Assembly (NCBI GenBank): GCA_903933085.1
Contig: CAIZIN010000062.1
Coordinates: forward strand, 1-25,697
Length of the DNA stretch: 25,697 bases
Direction: 5' to 3'
Origin: an uncultured bacterium
Lineage (GTDB): Bacteria; Patescibacteriota; Minisyncoccia; Phycocordibacterales; CAIZIN01
Shown: in pieces, positions 6,634-13,969 of the stretch
How positions within the stretch are numbered: position 1 is the stretch's first letter
Layout: every line of letters begins with the position of its first letter
Notes under the pieces: model-generated
Seen by the model: the letters and a program-made list of their open reading frames with translations, nothing else
What the model was told of the DNA's origin: nothing
Database searches by the model: none
Made by a program: the position numbers and the translations under genes

Positions 6634-6708
6634 AAGGCCCGACCTTTTTGCAGATTAAGGTCGGGCCTTGGAATAAGACTTTTTGCAGATTAAGGTCGGG
6701 CCTTGGAA
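6634..6708. repeat. Palindrome pair plus tandem duplicate between pilC and pilT
   Basis: AAGGCCCGACCTT (6634-6646) and AAGGTCGGGCCTT (6657-6669) are reverse complements and form a hairpin. The 29-bp unit 6645-6673 is then repeated exactly at 6680-6708, so a third palindrome lies at 6692-6704. It stands just downstream of the pilT stop at 6722 and can serve as a terminator. Confidence 0.8.
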
Positions 6709-6721
6709 GAAGAATCAATTT

Positions 6722-7789
6722 TTAAATTAATCTCTCGAGTGTTTTTGGATTGAAAGAATGTAGATATGCATTTTCGATACTAATCTCCCCTCTTCTTACA
6801 AGCTCTGCAATAGACCTATCCATATCGATCATTCCATTTTCTGAACCTGTTTCAATAACAGTATTTATTTCATGAGTTCTTCTTTCTCGAATAAGGTTTG
6901 AAACTGCATTATTATTTATCAAAAGTTCATAGGCTGGTACAAGTCCCCCTGCAATTCTAGGAATAAGTCGTTGTGAGAAAATTCCAATGAGTGAACCGGC
7001 GAGTTGAACACGAATCTGATCTTGTTGCTGAGGAGGAAAAGAGTCAATAATACGATCAATTGTTTGAGCTGCATTATTAGTATGGAGTGTTGAAAATACT
7101 AAATGACCTGTCTCAGCAGCTGTAACAGCAGCAGAAATAGTATCATAATCTCTCATCTCTCCCACCAAAATAACATCCACATCCTGACGCAAAGCACTCA
7201 CAAGAGCTGTGTGAAAGGCTTTAGTATCCAAACGAACCTCTCTCTGGTCAATCATTGCCTTCTTTGGCTCATACATATACTCGATAGGATCTTCAATAGT
7301 TACAATATGTTCACCTCTTTGCTGATTAATCAACTCAACCATAGAAGCAAGTGTGGTTGTTTTACCTTGACCAACCGGTCCAACCACCAGAAAAAAACCT
7401 TGCTGTTTATTACAAAAAGTTTCAAGAATAGAAGGAAGTTTTAATTCTTCAAGGGTACGTATAACATTTGGAATAAGACGAAGTACTCCTCCGATAGTTC
7501 CCTTTTGGTAAAAACCATTTCCACGAAAACGAGATTTGTTTTGATGATTAAAAGAAAAGTCTATTTCTTTATTAGCCTCAAACATGGCAATATTTTCTTT
7601 TGTAAGAAGCTTATAAAGCAAACCTTTTGTATCCTCTTCAGTAAGAATAGGTTTATTCACCAAAGGTACGAGAGCTCCGGAAATACGCACAGTTGGATGT
7701 CTACCGACTGAGAAATGTAAATCTGAACCACCCTCTTTTATCACAGTGTCTAAAAGCTCATTGAGATCTGTTTCGTAGTTTTTTTCCAT
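6722..7789 (-). CDS. pilT: Type IV pilus retraction ATPase PilT
   Basis: 355 aa, a normal PilT length. The N-terminal domain contains GGSDLHFSVGRHPTVRISG, the usual PilT start. Walker A is GPVGQGKT at 137-144, differing from the common GPTGSGKS. The Asp box is TIEDPIEYMY, Walker B is DVILVGEMRD (205-214) and the His box is STLHTNNAAQTIDRIID (from 233). The C-terminal AVSNLIRE (about 295) matches the PilT AIRNLIRE motif needed for retraction, which separates it from PilB. It is a cytosolic hexamer that depolymerises the pilus through PilC. It lies between the response regulator and pilC. A possible -10-like TATATAA lies upstream, and there is no Shine-Dalgarno sequence. Confidence 0.93.
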   Translation of the reverse strand: MEKNYETDLNELLDTVIKEGGSDLHFSVGRHPTVRISGALVPLVNKPILTEEDTKGLLYKLLTKENIAMFEANKEIDFSFNHQNKSRFRGNGFYQKGTIGGVLRLIPNVIRTLEELKLPSILETFCNKQQGFFLVVGPVGQGKTTTLASMVELINQQRGEHIVTIEDPIEYMYEPKKAMIDQREVRLDTKAFHTALVSALRQDVDVILVGEMRDYDTISAAVTAAETGHLVFSTLHTNNAAQTIDRIIDSFPPQQQDQIRVQLAGSLIGIFSQRLIPRIAGGLVPAYELLINNNAVSNLIRERRTHEINTVIETGSENGMIDMDRSIAELVRRGEISIENAYLHSFNPKTLERLI

Positions 7790-7892
7790 AGTTTATTTTT
7801 ATATATTATTTTTTCAAAATATTTAATCCGGTCTGAAAAATTCAAAATTTGAACTATGAGAAAGAATAATATTCAACAATTTATTTTAACAA

Positions 7893-8288
7893 TTAACCTC
7901 TCTTCTCTTTGTGAATTTTTTCTACTTGTTCAAGCACTTCGGAAGGAATCGTTAGGGCTTTTACAATATAACCATCAATACCAAGACTCTTTGCGGCTTC
8001 AATATCTTCATTCTGTCCTTGATTTGAAAGCATTATGACAGTAGCGGAAGGAACAAGTTTTTCATCATGAAAAATCTTTAAAAATTTCAAACCATCCATT
8101 ACCGGCATTATAACATCTGAAAGTACAACATCTGGGACATATCCATCCTTGATTTTATTTATAGCTTCTTCACCATTAAAAGCAGTATTTACCTCATACC
8201 CACCTTTTGAAAACTTGAGAGAATACATATCTAATAAAAATTTATCGTCGTCGATAATTAAAATCTTTGTTTTTGTGTCTGGATTCAT
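7893..8288 (-). CDS. Stand-alone response regulator (REC domain only)
   Basis: 131 aa from ATG 8288. An ATG 12 codons upstream is less likely, since a TATAAT lies 7 nt before 8288. The whole protein is one receiver domain: acidic pocket D13-D15 (IIDDDK), phospho-acceptor D58 in VVLSDVIMPVMDG, the switch Ser at 88 (VIMLSNQG) and Lys at 110 (GYIVKA). No output domain follows. It sits between the extension ATPase pilB and the retraction ATPase pilT, 104 nt upstream of the pilT start, which suggests PilG/PilH/CheY-like control of pilus motor switching. No histidine kinase is in the window. The link to the motors is inferred from position only. Confidence 0.88.
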   Translation of the reverse strand: MNPDTKTKILIIDDDKFLLDMYSLKFSKGGYEVNTAFNGEEAINKIKDGYVPDVVLSDVIMPVMDGLKFLKIFHDEKLVPSATVIMLSNQGQNEDIEAAKSLGIDGYIVKALTIPSEVLEQVEKIHKEKRG

Positions 8289-8301
8289 AATGTTTATTAT
8301 A

Positions 8302-10014
8302 TTACAGATTACTAATTTCTTCAAAAGGGATCTTCTTTTGGAAGGCTTTCAATATTGCATCCTCTTTCATGGTGAGCATACCCTTATTTCTAGCTGCTTT
8401 ATAAATCTCCGAATCCGCAGGATTTGTTAAAATAACTTTCTCTATATCAGAATCCATCTTAAACATTTCAATCACCGCTTCTCGCCCACGAACACCACTC
8501 GGACATTCTGGTGAAGAAGCTAATGCAAGAACCTCGGAAGGGATAGGAATTTTCGAACGGTATTTTTCCGGTAGATCCGCAAATTGTTTTTCGATCATTA
8601 ATTTCAAACTATCATTGATAGGCAAGGGTCTACCCGCCCCTGGCCCAAGCTTTCGTACAAGTCTTTGGGCAATACCTAAAATAAGAGTAGGGGGGATTAG
8701 ATAAGGATCCACTCCCATATCAATAAGACGAGAAACTATACCAGTTGAGTTGTTGGTGTGAATTGTAGAAAGTACAAGGTGGCCCGTTAAAGAAGCTTGA
8801 ATAGCAAGTTTAGCTGTCTCAGCATCACGAATCTCCCCCACCATAATAATATCTGGATCTTGACGAAGCGTAGTGCGAAGTCCTGTAGAAAAATCATATC
8901 CAATCTCTGGATGAACTTGTGACTGACTAATACTTGGAATATTGTACTCAACAGGATCTTCAAGGGAAAGAACGTTATTTGATTCCTTATCAATCTCATT
9001 AAGCATCGCGTAAAGTGTTGTAGATTTTCCAGAACCTGTTGGTCCTGAGATGAGTATTAACCCGTAAGGCCTTGTGATAGCCTCCCTTATAAGGGCAAGA
9101 TTTTCAAGCGACATACCTAGGTCATCAAGTTTTTTTACACCTTTTTCTTTGTCCAAAATACGCATTACGACTTTTTCTCCATACACAGTTGGGAAAGTTG
9201 AGACACGAAAATCAATAGATCGGCCCTCAACACGAGCAGAAAAACTTCCATCTTGTGGTTTTCTTTTTTCATCAAGACGCATACTACAAAGAATCTTAAT
9301 ACGTGCAACGACAGAAGAAAGAACCTTTATCGGCAAGATAAGACTAGTATTCAAATCTCCATCGACACGAAAACGTACACGAACTTTATCAGTCATAGGT
9401 TCAATATGCACATCTGAAGCCAAACCATCTACAGCATAACGAAGTATTGTTGCAACGATTTTCGTAACAGGAGCATCTTCAATAATGGTTGTTCCTGACG
9501 CAGATTTTGTTACAGTACCCTTATCACTCAAAAGAAGCTCCTCTTCTTCAGACAGTTCACCATCGAGCTCAGTTAAAGCTTTTGTCACTTCTCCTGAAAG
9601 ACCTTTATATACCTCAAGAATTTTTTTGAAATCGTCTTCAGTAATAAGAAAAGCCTTAAAAGGCATATTAACTTTTTCAGCAATAAAATTTAATGCATCT
9701 CGCGCCTCAATATTATCAGGATCAGTCAGACCAACCTCAAGAAAACCATCTTTAATATTGATCGGAACAAATTTATAATGCATAGCCGACTCTTCTGGGA
9801 TATATTTCAGCACATCAAAAGGAACAGCACCTTCCTCTATTCTACGGATAGGAATATTGTAGTACTCACCACGAAGCGAAAGAACATCCATATCAGAAAG
9901 ACCGTGAGCCAGTAAGGCTTTTTCAACCGAAACCTTCTTTAGGTCTGTTTTTATGGATGCAACATCATCCTTGTTTATTACTTTTTTTTCAACAAGAAAT
10001 TCAAAAAAATTCAT
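8302..10014 (-). CDS. pilB: Type IV pilus extension ATPase PilB
   Basis: 570 aa. An MshEN-type N-terminal domain covers about 1-150 (EKALLAHGLSDMDVLSLRGEYYNIP; LEVGLTDPDN). The GspE-type ATPase follows: ASDVHIEP (about 199), Walker A GPTGSGKST (324-332), Asp box SLEDPVEYNI, Walker B DIIMVGEIRD (about 388-397) and His box STIHTNNS (416-423). The tetracysteine zinc motif usual after the His box in PilB/GspE is missing; only one Cys (ASSPECPSGVRG) lies there. The protein drives pilin polymerisation through PilC. It starts 10 nt after the stop of the pilP-position gene and so belongs to the pilMNO operon. The stop lies 13 nt before the response-regulator start. Confidence 0.93.
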   Translation of the reverse strand: MNFFEFLVEKKVINKDDVASIKTDLKKVSVEKALLAHGLSDMDVLSLRGEYYNIPIRRIEEGAVPFDVLKYIPEESAMHYKFVPINIKDGFLEVGLTDPDNIEARDALNFIAEKVNMPFKAFLITEDDFKKILEVYKGLSGEVTKALTELDGELSEEEELLLSDKGTVTKSASGTTIIEDAPVTKIVATILRYAVDGLASDVHIEPMTDKVRVRFRVDGDLNTSLILPIKVLSSVVARIKILCSMRLDEKRKPQDGSFSARVEGRSIDFRVSTFPTVYGEKVVMRILDKEKGVKKLDDLGMSLENLALIREAITRPYGLILISGPTGSGKSTTLYAMLNEIDKESNNVLSLEDPVEYNIPSISQSQVHPEIGYDFSTGLRTTLRQDPDIIMVGEIRDAETAKLAIQASLTGHLVLSTIHTNNSTGIVSRLIDMGVDPYLIPPTLILGIAQRLVRKLGPGAGRPLPINDSLKLMIEKQFADLPEKYRSKIPIPSEVLALASSPECPSGVRGREAVIEMFKMDSDIEKVILTNPADSEIYKAARNKGMLTMKEDAILKAFQKKIPFEEISNL

Positions 10015-10024
10015 ACTATATTAT

Positions 10025-10420
10025 TTAATTACCAGCCCCAGTTTTAGTTGATGTACTAACAGATGGGCCTGTTGAAGTTGCAGCGATTTTAGATACCGGT
10101 GCAAGCTTAACAGTACCTAAAATTTCAACCCCTATAGGAGAAAACGGGTTTATACGCCCAACGGGTTCTGGATTTAGAGGTTTACTAAAATCATACAAAC
10201 TCACAAATGTTCTATCTTTAAAAATACTAGAATCTAGCTTTAATGTCTTTAATTGATTAAGGGCAATAAGTACTTCTGCCCCCATTTTAGATGTATCAAC
10301 ACTATCTTGCTGTATCAAAACATCACTAGGAACACTTGTTCTAGTGAGATAATTGTATCCAAAAAATCCAACCCCCGCTAAGACCAAAACTATACTTATT
10401 GTTTTCATGATTGATGACAT
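10025..10420 (-). CDS. Small membrane-anchored protein in the pilP position
   Basis: 131 aa. One N-terminal membrane helix (TISIVLVLAGVGFFGYNYL), then an extracytoplasmic segment ending in a Ser/Thr/Ala-rich tail. A central stretch 'LDSSIFKDRTFVSLYDFSKPLNPEPVGRINPFSPIG' looks conserved. I do not recognise a named domain. It lies between pilO and pilB, where diderm genomes carry pilP and pilQ. It has no lipobox, and no secretin follows. It may replace PilP as a partner of PilN/PilO, but that is inferred from position alone. Gaps of 8 and 10 nt to its neighbours make it part of the same operon. Confidence 0.7.
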   Translation of the reverse strand: MSSIMKTISIVLVLAGVGFFGYNYLTRTSVPSDVLIQQDSVDTSKMGAEVLIALNQLKTLKLDSSIFKDRTFVSLYDFSKPLNPEPVGRINPFSPIGVEILGTVKLAPVSKIAATSTGPSVSTSTKTGAGN

Positions 10421-10428
10421 AGTTTTTT

Positions 10429-10983
10429 TTATTTAAGCCAATAGGTTTTTAATGATACGTTAAATGAGTAGATTCCATTCGCCCCAGGCTTTAGACCAAT
10501 ATTGGTAACATCAACAATTCTTAAACTACCTTCTAAGTCACTGAGAAAGCTTAGAAATGTATCATAATCAGCATTTACTGAGAAACCCATAGGAATAGTT
10601 CCGTACATACCTCCCCCGGCGGTGATGGTCGCTGTGGCGTCATTAACTCCCGTCTTAGTAGCTTTTGAATCATCCAAGCGAACATTATTTATCGTAAGAC
10701 CATAGCGTTTAGCTATCTCGTCAATATCAATAATTAATCGAACATTATCTACAGTATCAGGTAGAAGTTTTTTTAAACGAGTTAGATCTGTTTCGGCGAA
10801 ACTATTGTACTTATCTTGAAGAGCTTTTCTTTGAGCCAATAGTTCTTCAGATTTAACAAGCACATCTTGATATTGTGCATATTTAATCTTTAATTTATTG
10901 ACTTCTTTATAAACAGGATCTGTAATAGTAAAGAAAATTATTACTGAAATAATTATAAAGATTATTGGTGTTAATGATTTCAT
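10429..10983 (-). CDS. pilO: Type IV pilus alignment protein PilO
   Basis: 184 aa. A membrane helix at about 5-22 (TPIIFIIISVIIFFTIT) is followed by a coiled coil (YKEVNKLKIKYAQYQDVLVKSEELLAQRKALQDKYNS) and a ferredoxin-like domain ending in 'GIYSFNVSLKTYWL', the usual PilO layout. 'LPDTVDNVRLIIDIDEIAKRYGLTINNVRL' matches the PilO/GspM core. PilO pairs with PilN in the periplasm or outer face of the membrane and links PilM to the pilus. The ATG overlaps the pilN stop codon (ATGA), a sign of translational coupling. Confidence 0.88.
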   Translation of the reverse strand: MKSLTPIIFIIISVIIFFTITDPVYKEVNKLKIKYAQYQDVLVKSEELLAQRKALQDKYNSFAETDLTRLKKLLPDTVDNVRLIIDIDEIAKRYGLTINNVRLDDSKATKTGVNDATATITAGGGMYGTIPMGFSVNADYDTFLSFLSDLEGSLRIVDVTNIGLKPGANGIYSFNVSLKTYWLK

Positions 10984-11618
10984 ATGTTTTGTTGTTGGCT
11001 AGTTGACGCTTCTGTATCTGAGAAATTAGTTATTTGTCCAAGATTCTTTTGATATGATATCAAATTCTTATCCAAAAATGCAGTTAATGTAAATACGACA
11101 CTACCAGTTGTGTCTGGATTCAAATCTGAAAAAATAGGGCTCTTTATGTATTGATTTTGTTTCCCAAACTCCTCAGATTGAAGAGCGATAGAACTATAAC
11201 TTTTTGCTAAACCCCTCATGACAACTTTTACAGTTCCATCATTTTCATATGTATAAGAAAAGTCTGAATATGAAATCGTCTTTAAGGTATGAGCAGCCAA
11301 AAATCCAAAAATAGTAGAAGCTCCAACGTGGTTATTGAGCAAATCTTTCGAAGTCTCTATTCGAGTATTTAACCTATTTACATAACCAATAAATTCTTGA
11401 TCAAATTGACCTTTTGCTTTTGCAAGATCAGCTTCACGACTGACCACTTGTTTTTCAAGTGTGTACTTCCAAGCATAAACAGCTCCTGAAAGAACTAAAC
11501 TACCTAGAAAAAGTATAGTAGCAATTATTGCAAAAAAATCTATTGACTTCCTTGCTATGCCTTCCGATGCTACGATCGGTTTCTTTGGTATAAATGATGT
11601 TTGAAATTTTGGTTCCAT
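10980..11618 (-). CDS. pilN: Type IV pilus alignment protein PilN
   Basis: 212 aa. A short cytosolic N terminus (MEPKFQTSFIPKKPIVAS) precedes a membrane helix (FFAIIATILFLGSLVLSGAVYAW), a coiled coil and the C-terminal PilN core, which includes 'VKVVMRGLAKSYSSIALQSEEF' and 'SPIFSDLNPDTTGSVVFTLTA'. The cytosolic tail would bind PilM, but the canonical INLLP motif is not clear. The stop overlaps the pilO start by 4 nt. A TATAAT about 20 nt before the ATG suggests an additional promoter in the 45-nt gap after pilM. Confidence 0.85.
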   Translation of the reverse strand: MEPKFQTSFIPKKPIVASEGIARKSIDFFAIIATILFLGSLVLSGAVYAWKYTLEKQVVSREADLAKAKGQFDQEFIGYVNRLNTRIETSKDLLNNHVGASTIFGFLAAHTLKTISYSDFSYTYENDGTVKVVMRGLAKSYSSIALQSEEFGKQNQYIKSPIFSDLNPDTTGSVVFTLTAFLDKNLISYQKNLGQITNFSDTEASTSQQQNI

Positions 11619-11663
11619 AAAAATGTGCTGATGTATATATTATAATACGAAACAAAAAAAATG

Positions 11664-12803
11664 CTATTGAATTTCTTGTAAACGTCGTAATGCAACTCCG
11701 ATTGCAACCGAAAATCCAACCCCTGCTTTTTTAAAAGTCTCATTCAAAAAAGCCGGTGTCTCTATTTTTGAAAAAGGTAACGCAAGAGTGGCTTCTGTAT
11801 TTATTTTTTTACTTACATATTCCGCAAAACCATTTAACCCAGAACCCCCACCAGAAAGTAAAACTTTCATGACATTTTTATTATATTTTCTTTCATAATT
11901 CAATAGGACGGTATTAACCTCAGATAGAATAGGATCGATTACAAGACCGATAATATCAGCAATTTGATGATCTTCTTCTGGAAGATTTGATCCGAAATTT
12001 ATTTTCATTTTTTCAGCCTTATCAACAGCTACACCCAAGGCCGAAGATATTGATAATGTTACATCTTGTGAACCCCTACTTATAATATGTGAATTACGAA
12101 TTATCCCCCTCTCAATTATATAAAGTTTAGTTGCAGAAGCCCCCATATCAAAAATCATAACAGGTGCACTATCTTGATCCAACACCGCCCTTGCCGTACT
12201 AAACATTTCTATTTCAAAAAATCCAGCATTTAACTCAGACCCTCTTACTATATTTGAAAAACGAGTTAAAACATCATTATGAATCGCAACTATCAAAACC
12301 TGAACTCTCTTTTTGTCTTCCTCTTTGTTTTTCTGATCAGTAGGAAGATCCGCCGAAGAATCATCTGGAATTCTTTCTTCTGTCGGTATCACAAACCAAT
12401 CAAGCGTAACTTCAGAAATTGGAACTGGAATATATTTTCTTGCCTCAATAGGTACCATTTGATTTAATTGTTTTTCTGAAAACATCGGCATGTCAATCGT
12501 GAAAACCATACTTGATTTAATAGGAATTGCAATCCCACAATTTTTAGTTGTAATATTTGCCTCTTTCATCACATCTTTCAGAACTTCTATAATTTTTTCA
12601 GGAGGAAGGCTTGTGGATTGGCCAATCTGAAAACCAGCATAAGGGCCCAGAGATAATTCTCCGTATGTCTCTAAAATTGCCTTACCTTTCTTTTTCTTAA
12701 TTTGAACAACTTTCACAGATGAAGAACCGACATCAATACCAAAAACGCTCTCCTCCTTAGAGTTAAAAAGATTTTTAAATATGTTGGAAAGTGAATTAGA
12801 CAT
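11664..12803 (-). CDS. pilM: Type IV pilus actin-like ATPase PilM
   Basis: 379 aa with an actin-like fold. The phosphate-1 motif is VFGIDVGSSSVKVVQIKK (from about 20) and the second is VMIFDMGASATKLYII; the adenosine motif is LLSGGGSGLNGFAEYV. It is cytosolic and binds the N terminus of PilN. It is the first gene of the pilMNO-pilP-position-pilB operon. The insertion DDSSADLPTDQKNKEEDKKR is a low-complexity charged loop. A TACAAT (12823-12818) lies 14 nt before the ATG, in a divergent promoter shared with comF. Confidence 0.93.
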   Translation of the reverse strand: MSNSLSNIFKNLFNSKEESVFGIDVGSSSVKVVQIKKKKGKAILETYGELSLGPYAGFQIGQSTSLPPEKIIEVLKDVMKEANITTKNCGIAIPIKSSMVFTIDMPMFSEKQLNQMVPIEARKYIPVPISEVTLDWFVIPTEERIPDDSSADLPTDQKNKEEDKKRVQVLIVAIHNDVLTRFSNIVRGSELNAGFFEIEMFSTARAVLDQDSAPVMIFDMGASATKLYIIERGIIRNSHIISRGSQDVTLSISSALGVAVDKAEKMKINFGSNLPEEDHQIADIIGLVIDPILSEVNTVLLNYERKYNKNVMKVLLSGGGSGLNGFAEYVSKKINTEATLALPFSKIETPAFLNETFKKAGVGFSVAIGVALRRLQEIQ

Positions 12804-12833
12804 ACGAACTCTTTTTTATTGTATCATATATAT
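12804..12833. promoter_or_regulatory. Compact divergent promoter pilM / comF
   Basis: The whole 30-nt gap holds two overlapping -10-like boxes. TACAAT on the minus strand (12823-12818) serves pilM, and TATCAT on the plus strand (12822-12827) lies 6 nt before the comF ATG. The two promoters cannot be occupied at once, so pilus and comF expression may compete. Confidence 0.5.
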
Positions 12834-13484
12834 ATGAATTATTTAAAAGTTTTTATCAAAAGTTTCTGTGGATATTTAATTGATGTTTTTTTCCTACCAA
12901 GGGAAGAAATTTTAACTACAAATAATTTCCACTCTCTGCCTAAGGCTGTCAATGACAACCCTCACATCTTTTCTATTTTTTATTACAAAAACGCCCCTAT
13001 TAAGAAACTAATAAAACTAATAAAATATAAGGGTGATAAAAAGGCGACAAAACAGGCCTCCCAAGTAATGTATGATTATTTACTCGAAGATATCAGTGAA
13101 AAGTTGGAATTCAATAACTACACGAGACCAATTATAATTCCAATACCAGCAACAAAACACAGAATGAAAGAATATGGTTTTAACCAATGCCAAAGAATTG
13201 TTCAATATATAGAAAAAATTGATAAAAATAACACTTTTGATTTTTCCTATAACAACTTAGTAAAAATTAAAGATAATTTAAGTCAAGCACATACAAAAAA
13301 TAGATTAGATAGGTTAAAAAACATAAAAAACTCTTTTGCAGTTAGAATGCCTGAAAAAATACAAAAAAGAAATATTCTCTTGGTGGATGATGTTTGGACA
13401 ACAGGATCAACCATAGAAGAAGCACGCACTGAATTACTGAAAGCTGGTGCCAGAGAAGTTTTAGCATACACCATCGCACATTAA
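12834..13484 (+). CDS. comF: ComF family phosphoribosyltransferase-like protein
   Basis: 216 aa from ATG 12834. A TTG five codons upstream is rejected because the -10-like TATCAT would lie inside the gene. The C-terminal PRTase domain has IPIPATKHRMKEYGFNQC (about 102-119), 'LSQAHTKNRLDRLKNIKNSF' and the PRPP-binding loop ILLVDDVWTTGST (181-193). The N-terminal zinc finger (CxxC pairs) seen in many ComF proteins is absent; only a single Cys is near residue 12. ComF is needed in natural transformation and interacts with recombination factors in the cytosol. The gene is divergent from the type IV pilus operon, which fits competence. Confidence 0.88.
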   Translation: MNYLKVFIKSFCGYLIDVFFLPREEILTTNNFHSLPKAVNDNPHIFSIFYYKNAPIKKLIKLIKYKGDKKATKQASQVMYDYLLEDISEKLEFNNYTRPIIIPIPATKHRMKEYGFNQCQRIVQYIEKIDKNNTFDFSYNNLVKIKDNLSQAHTKNRLDRLKNIKNSFAVRMPEKIQKRNILLVDDVWTTGSTIEEARTELLKAGAREVLAYTIAH

Positions 13485-13512
13485 ACATAGAGCATTTAAA
13501 TTACACTCCAAA

Positions 13513-13550
13513 ATAAAATACGTGACACTTTTTAGCATCACGCATTTTAT
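13513..13550. terminator. Bidirectional terminator between comF and the DUF5652-like gene
   Basis: ATAAAAT, a mismatch and CGTGA (13513-13525) pair with TCACG, a mismatch and ATTTTAT (13538-13550); the loop is 12 nt. The two genes converge here, and A/T-rich ends serve both directions. Confidence 0.6.
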
Positions 13551-13564
13551 GTTATGTGTTATAC

Positions 13565-13942
13565 CTATTCAACTTCACCACCCTCTTTCTTTCCTTCGCC
13601 ACAACAACCACCTTCGCAAGTGCAATTTTTACACTTTTTTCCACAATCCTCACAAAACTTTCCATGATGACCTCTCCCCCAAACTTTTGCAAAGAAGATG
13701 AGATAAGCAAGTTCTAACAAACCCATTGTATTTATAAGAAGAAGTGCAATAAACCACCACTTTTCACCACGCTTTGCAGAGTGCCAAAGAGCAAAACCTT
13801 TAAGTACCAAAGAAGCCAAAACTAATAATAAAAACAAACCACCCAAAAGTGACATTCCAAAAAGTGCCCCTGGACCAAAAAAACCTTCAGGTCCCTGACC
13901 ACCAAAGAAACGACTTTGATTATAAAAATTATCGTACATCAT
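13565..13942 (-). CDS. DUF5652-like membrane protein with Cys-rich tail
   Basis: 125 aa. Gly/Phe-rich N terminus, then two membrane helices (about 30-50 and 62-84). The segment 'GFALWHSAKRGEKWWFIALLLINTMGLLELAYLIFF' matches from memory DUF5652, a small family common in Parcubacteria. After the helices comes a tail with seven Cys residues (97, 100, 104, 107, 109, 113, 114: CEDCGKKCKNCTCEGGCCG) preceded by GHHGK, which looks like a metal-binding or zinc-ribbon-like segment added to the domain. Function is unknown. An extended -10 (TGT-TATAAT, 13960-13952) lies 9 nt before the ATG. It follows rarA on the same strand. Confidence 0.75.
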   Translation of the reverse strand: MMYDNFYNQSRFFGGQGPEGFFGPGALFGMSLLGGLFLLLVLASLVLKGFALWHSAKRGEKWWFIALLLINTMGLLELAYLIFFAKVWGRGHHGKFCEDCGKKCKNCTCEGGCCGEGKKEGGEVE

Positions 13943-13951
13943 AATGTTGCT

Positions 13952-13960
13952 ATTATAACA
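13952..13960 (-). promoter_or_regulatory. Extended -10 promoter of the DUF5652-like gene
   Basis: TGT-TATAAT on the minus strand, 9 nt before ATG 13942 and in the 27-nt gap after rarA. Transcription should start at or next to the start codon. Confidence 0.55.
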
Positions 13961-13969
13961 TATTCAAAA

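Noticed and set aside
2812..6704. CRISPR array
   Set aside because: The palindromes are irregularly spaced, lie inside and between genes, and have no uniform spacers; no cas genes are present.
12819..12833. TTG start of comF at 12819
   Set aside because: The extra five codons overlap the -10-like boxes of the divergent promoter; ATG 12834 fits better.
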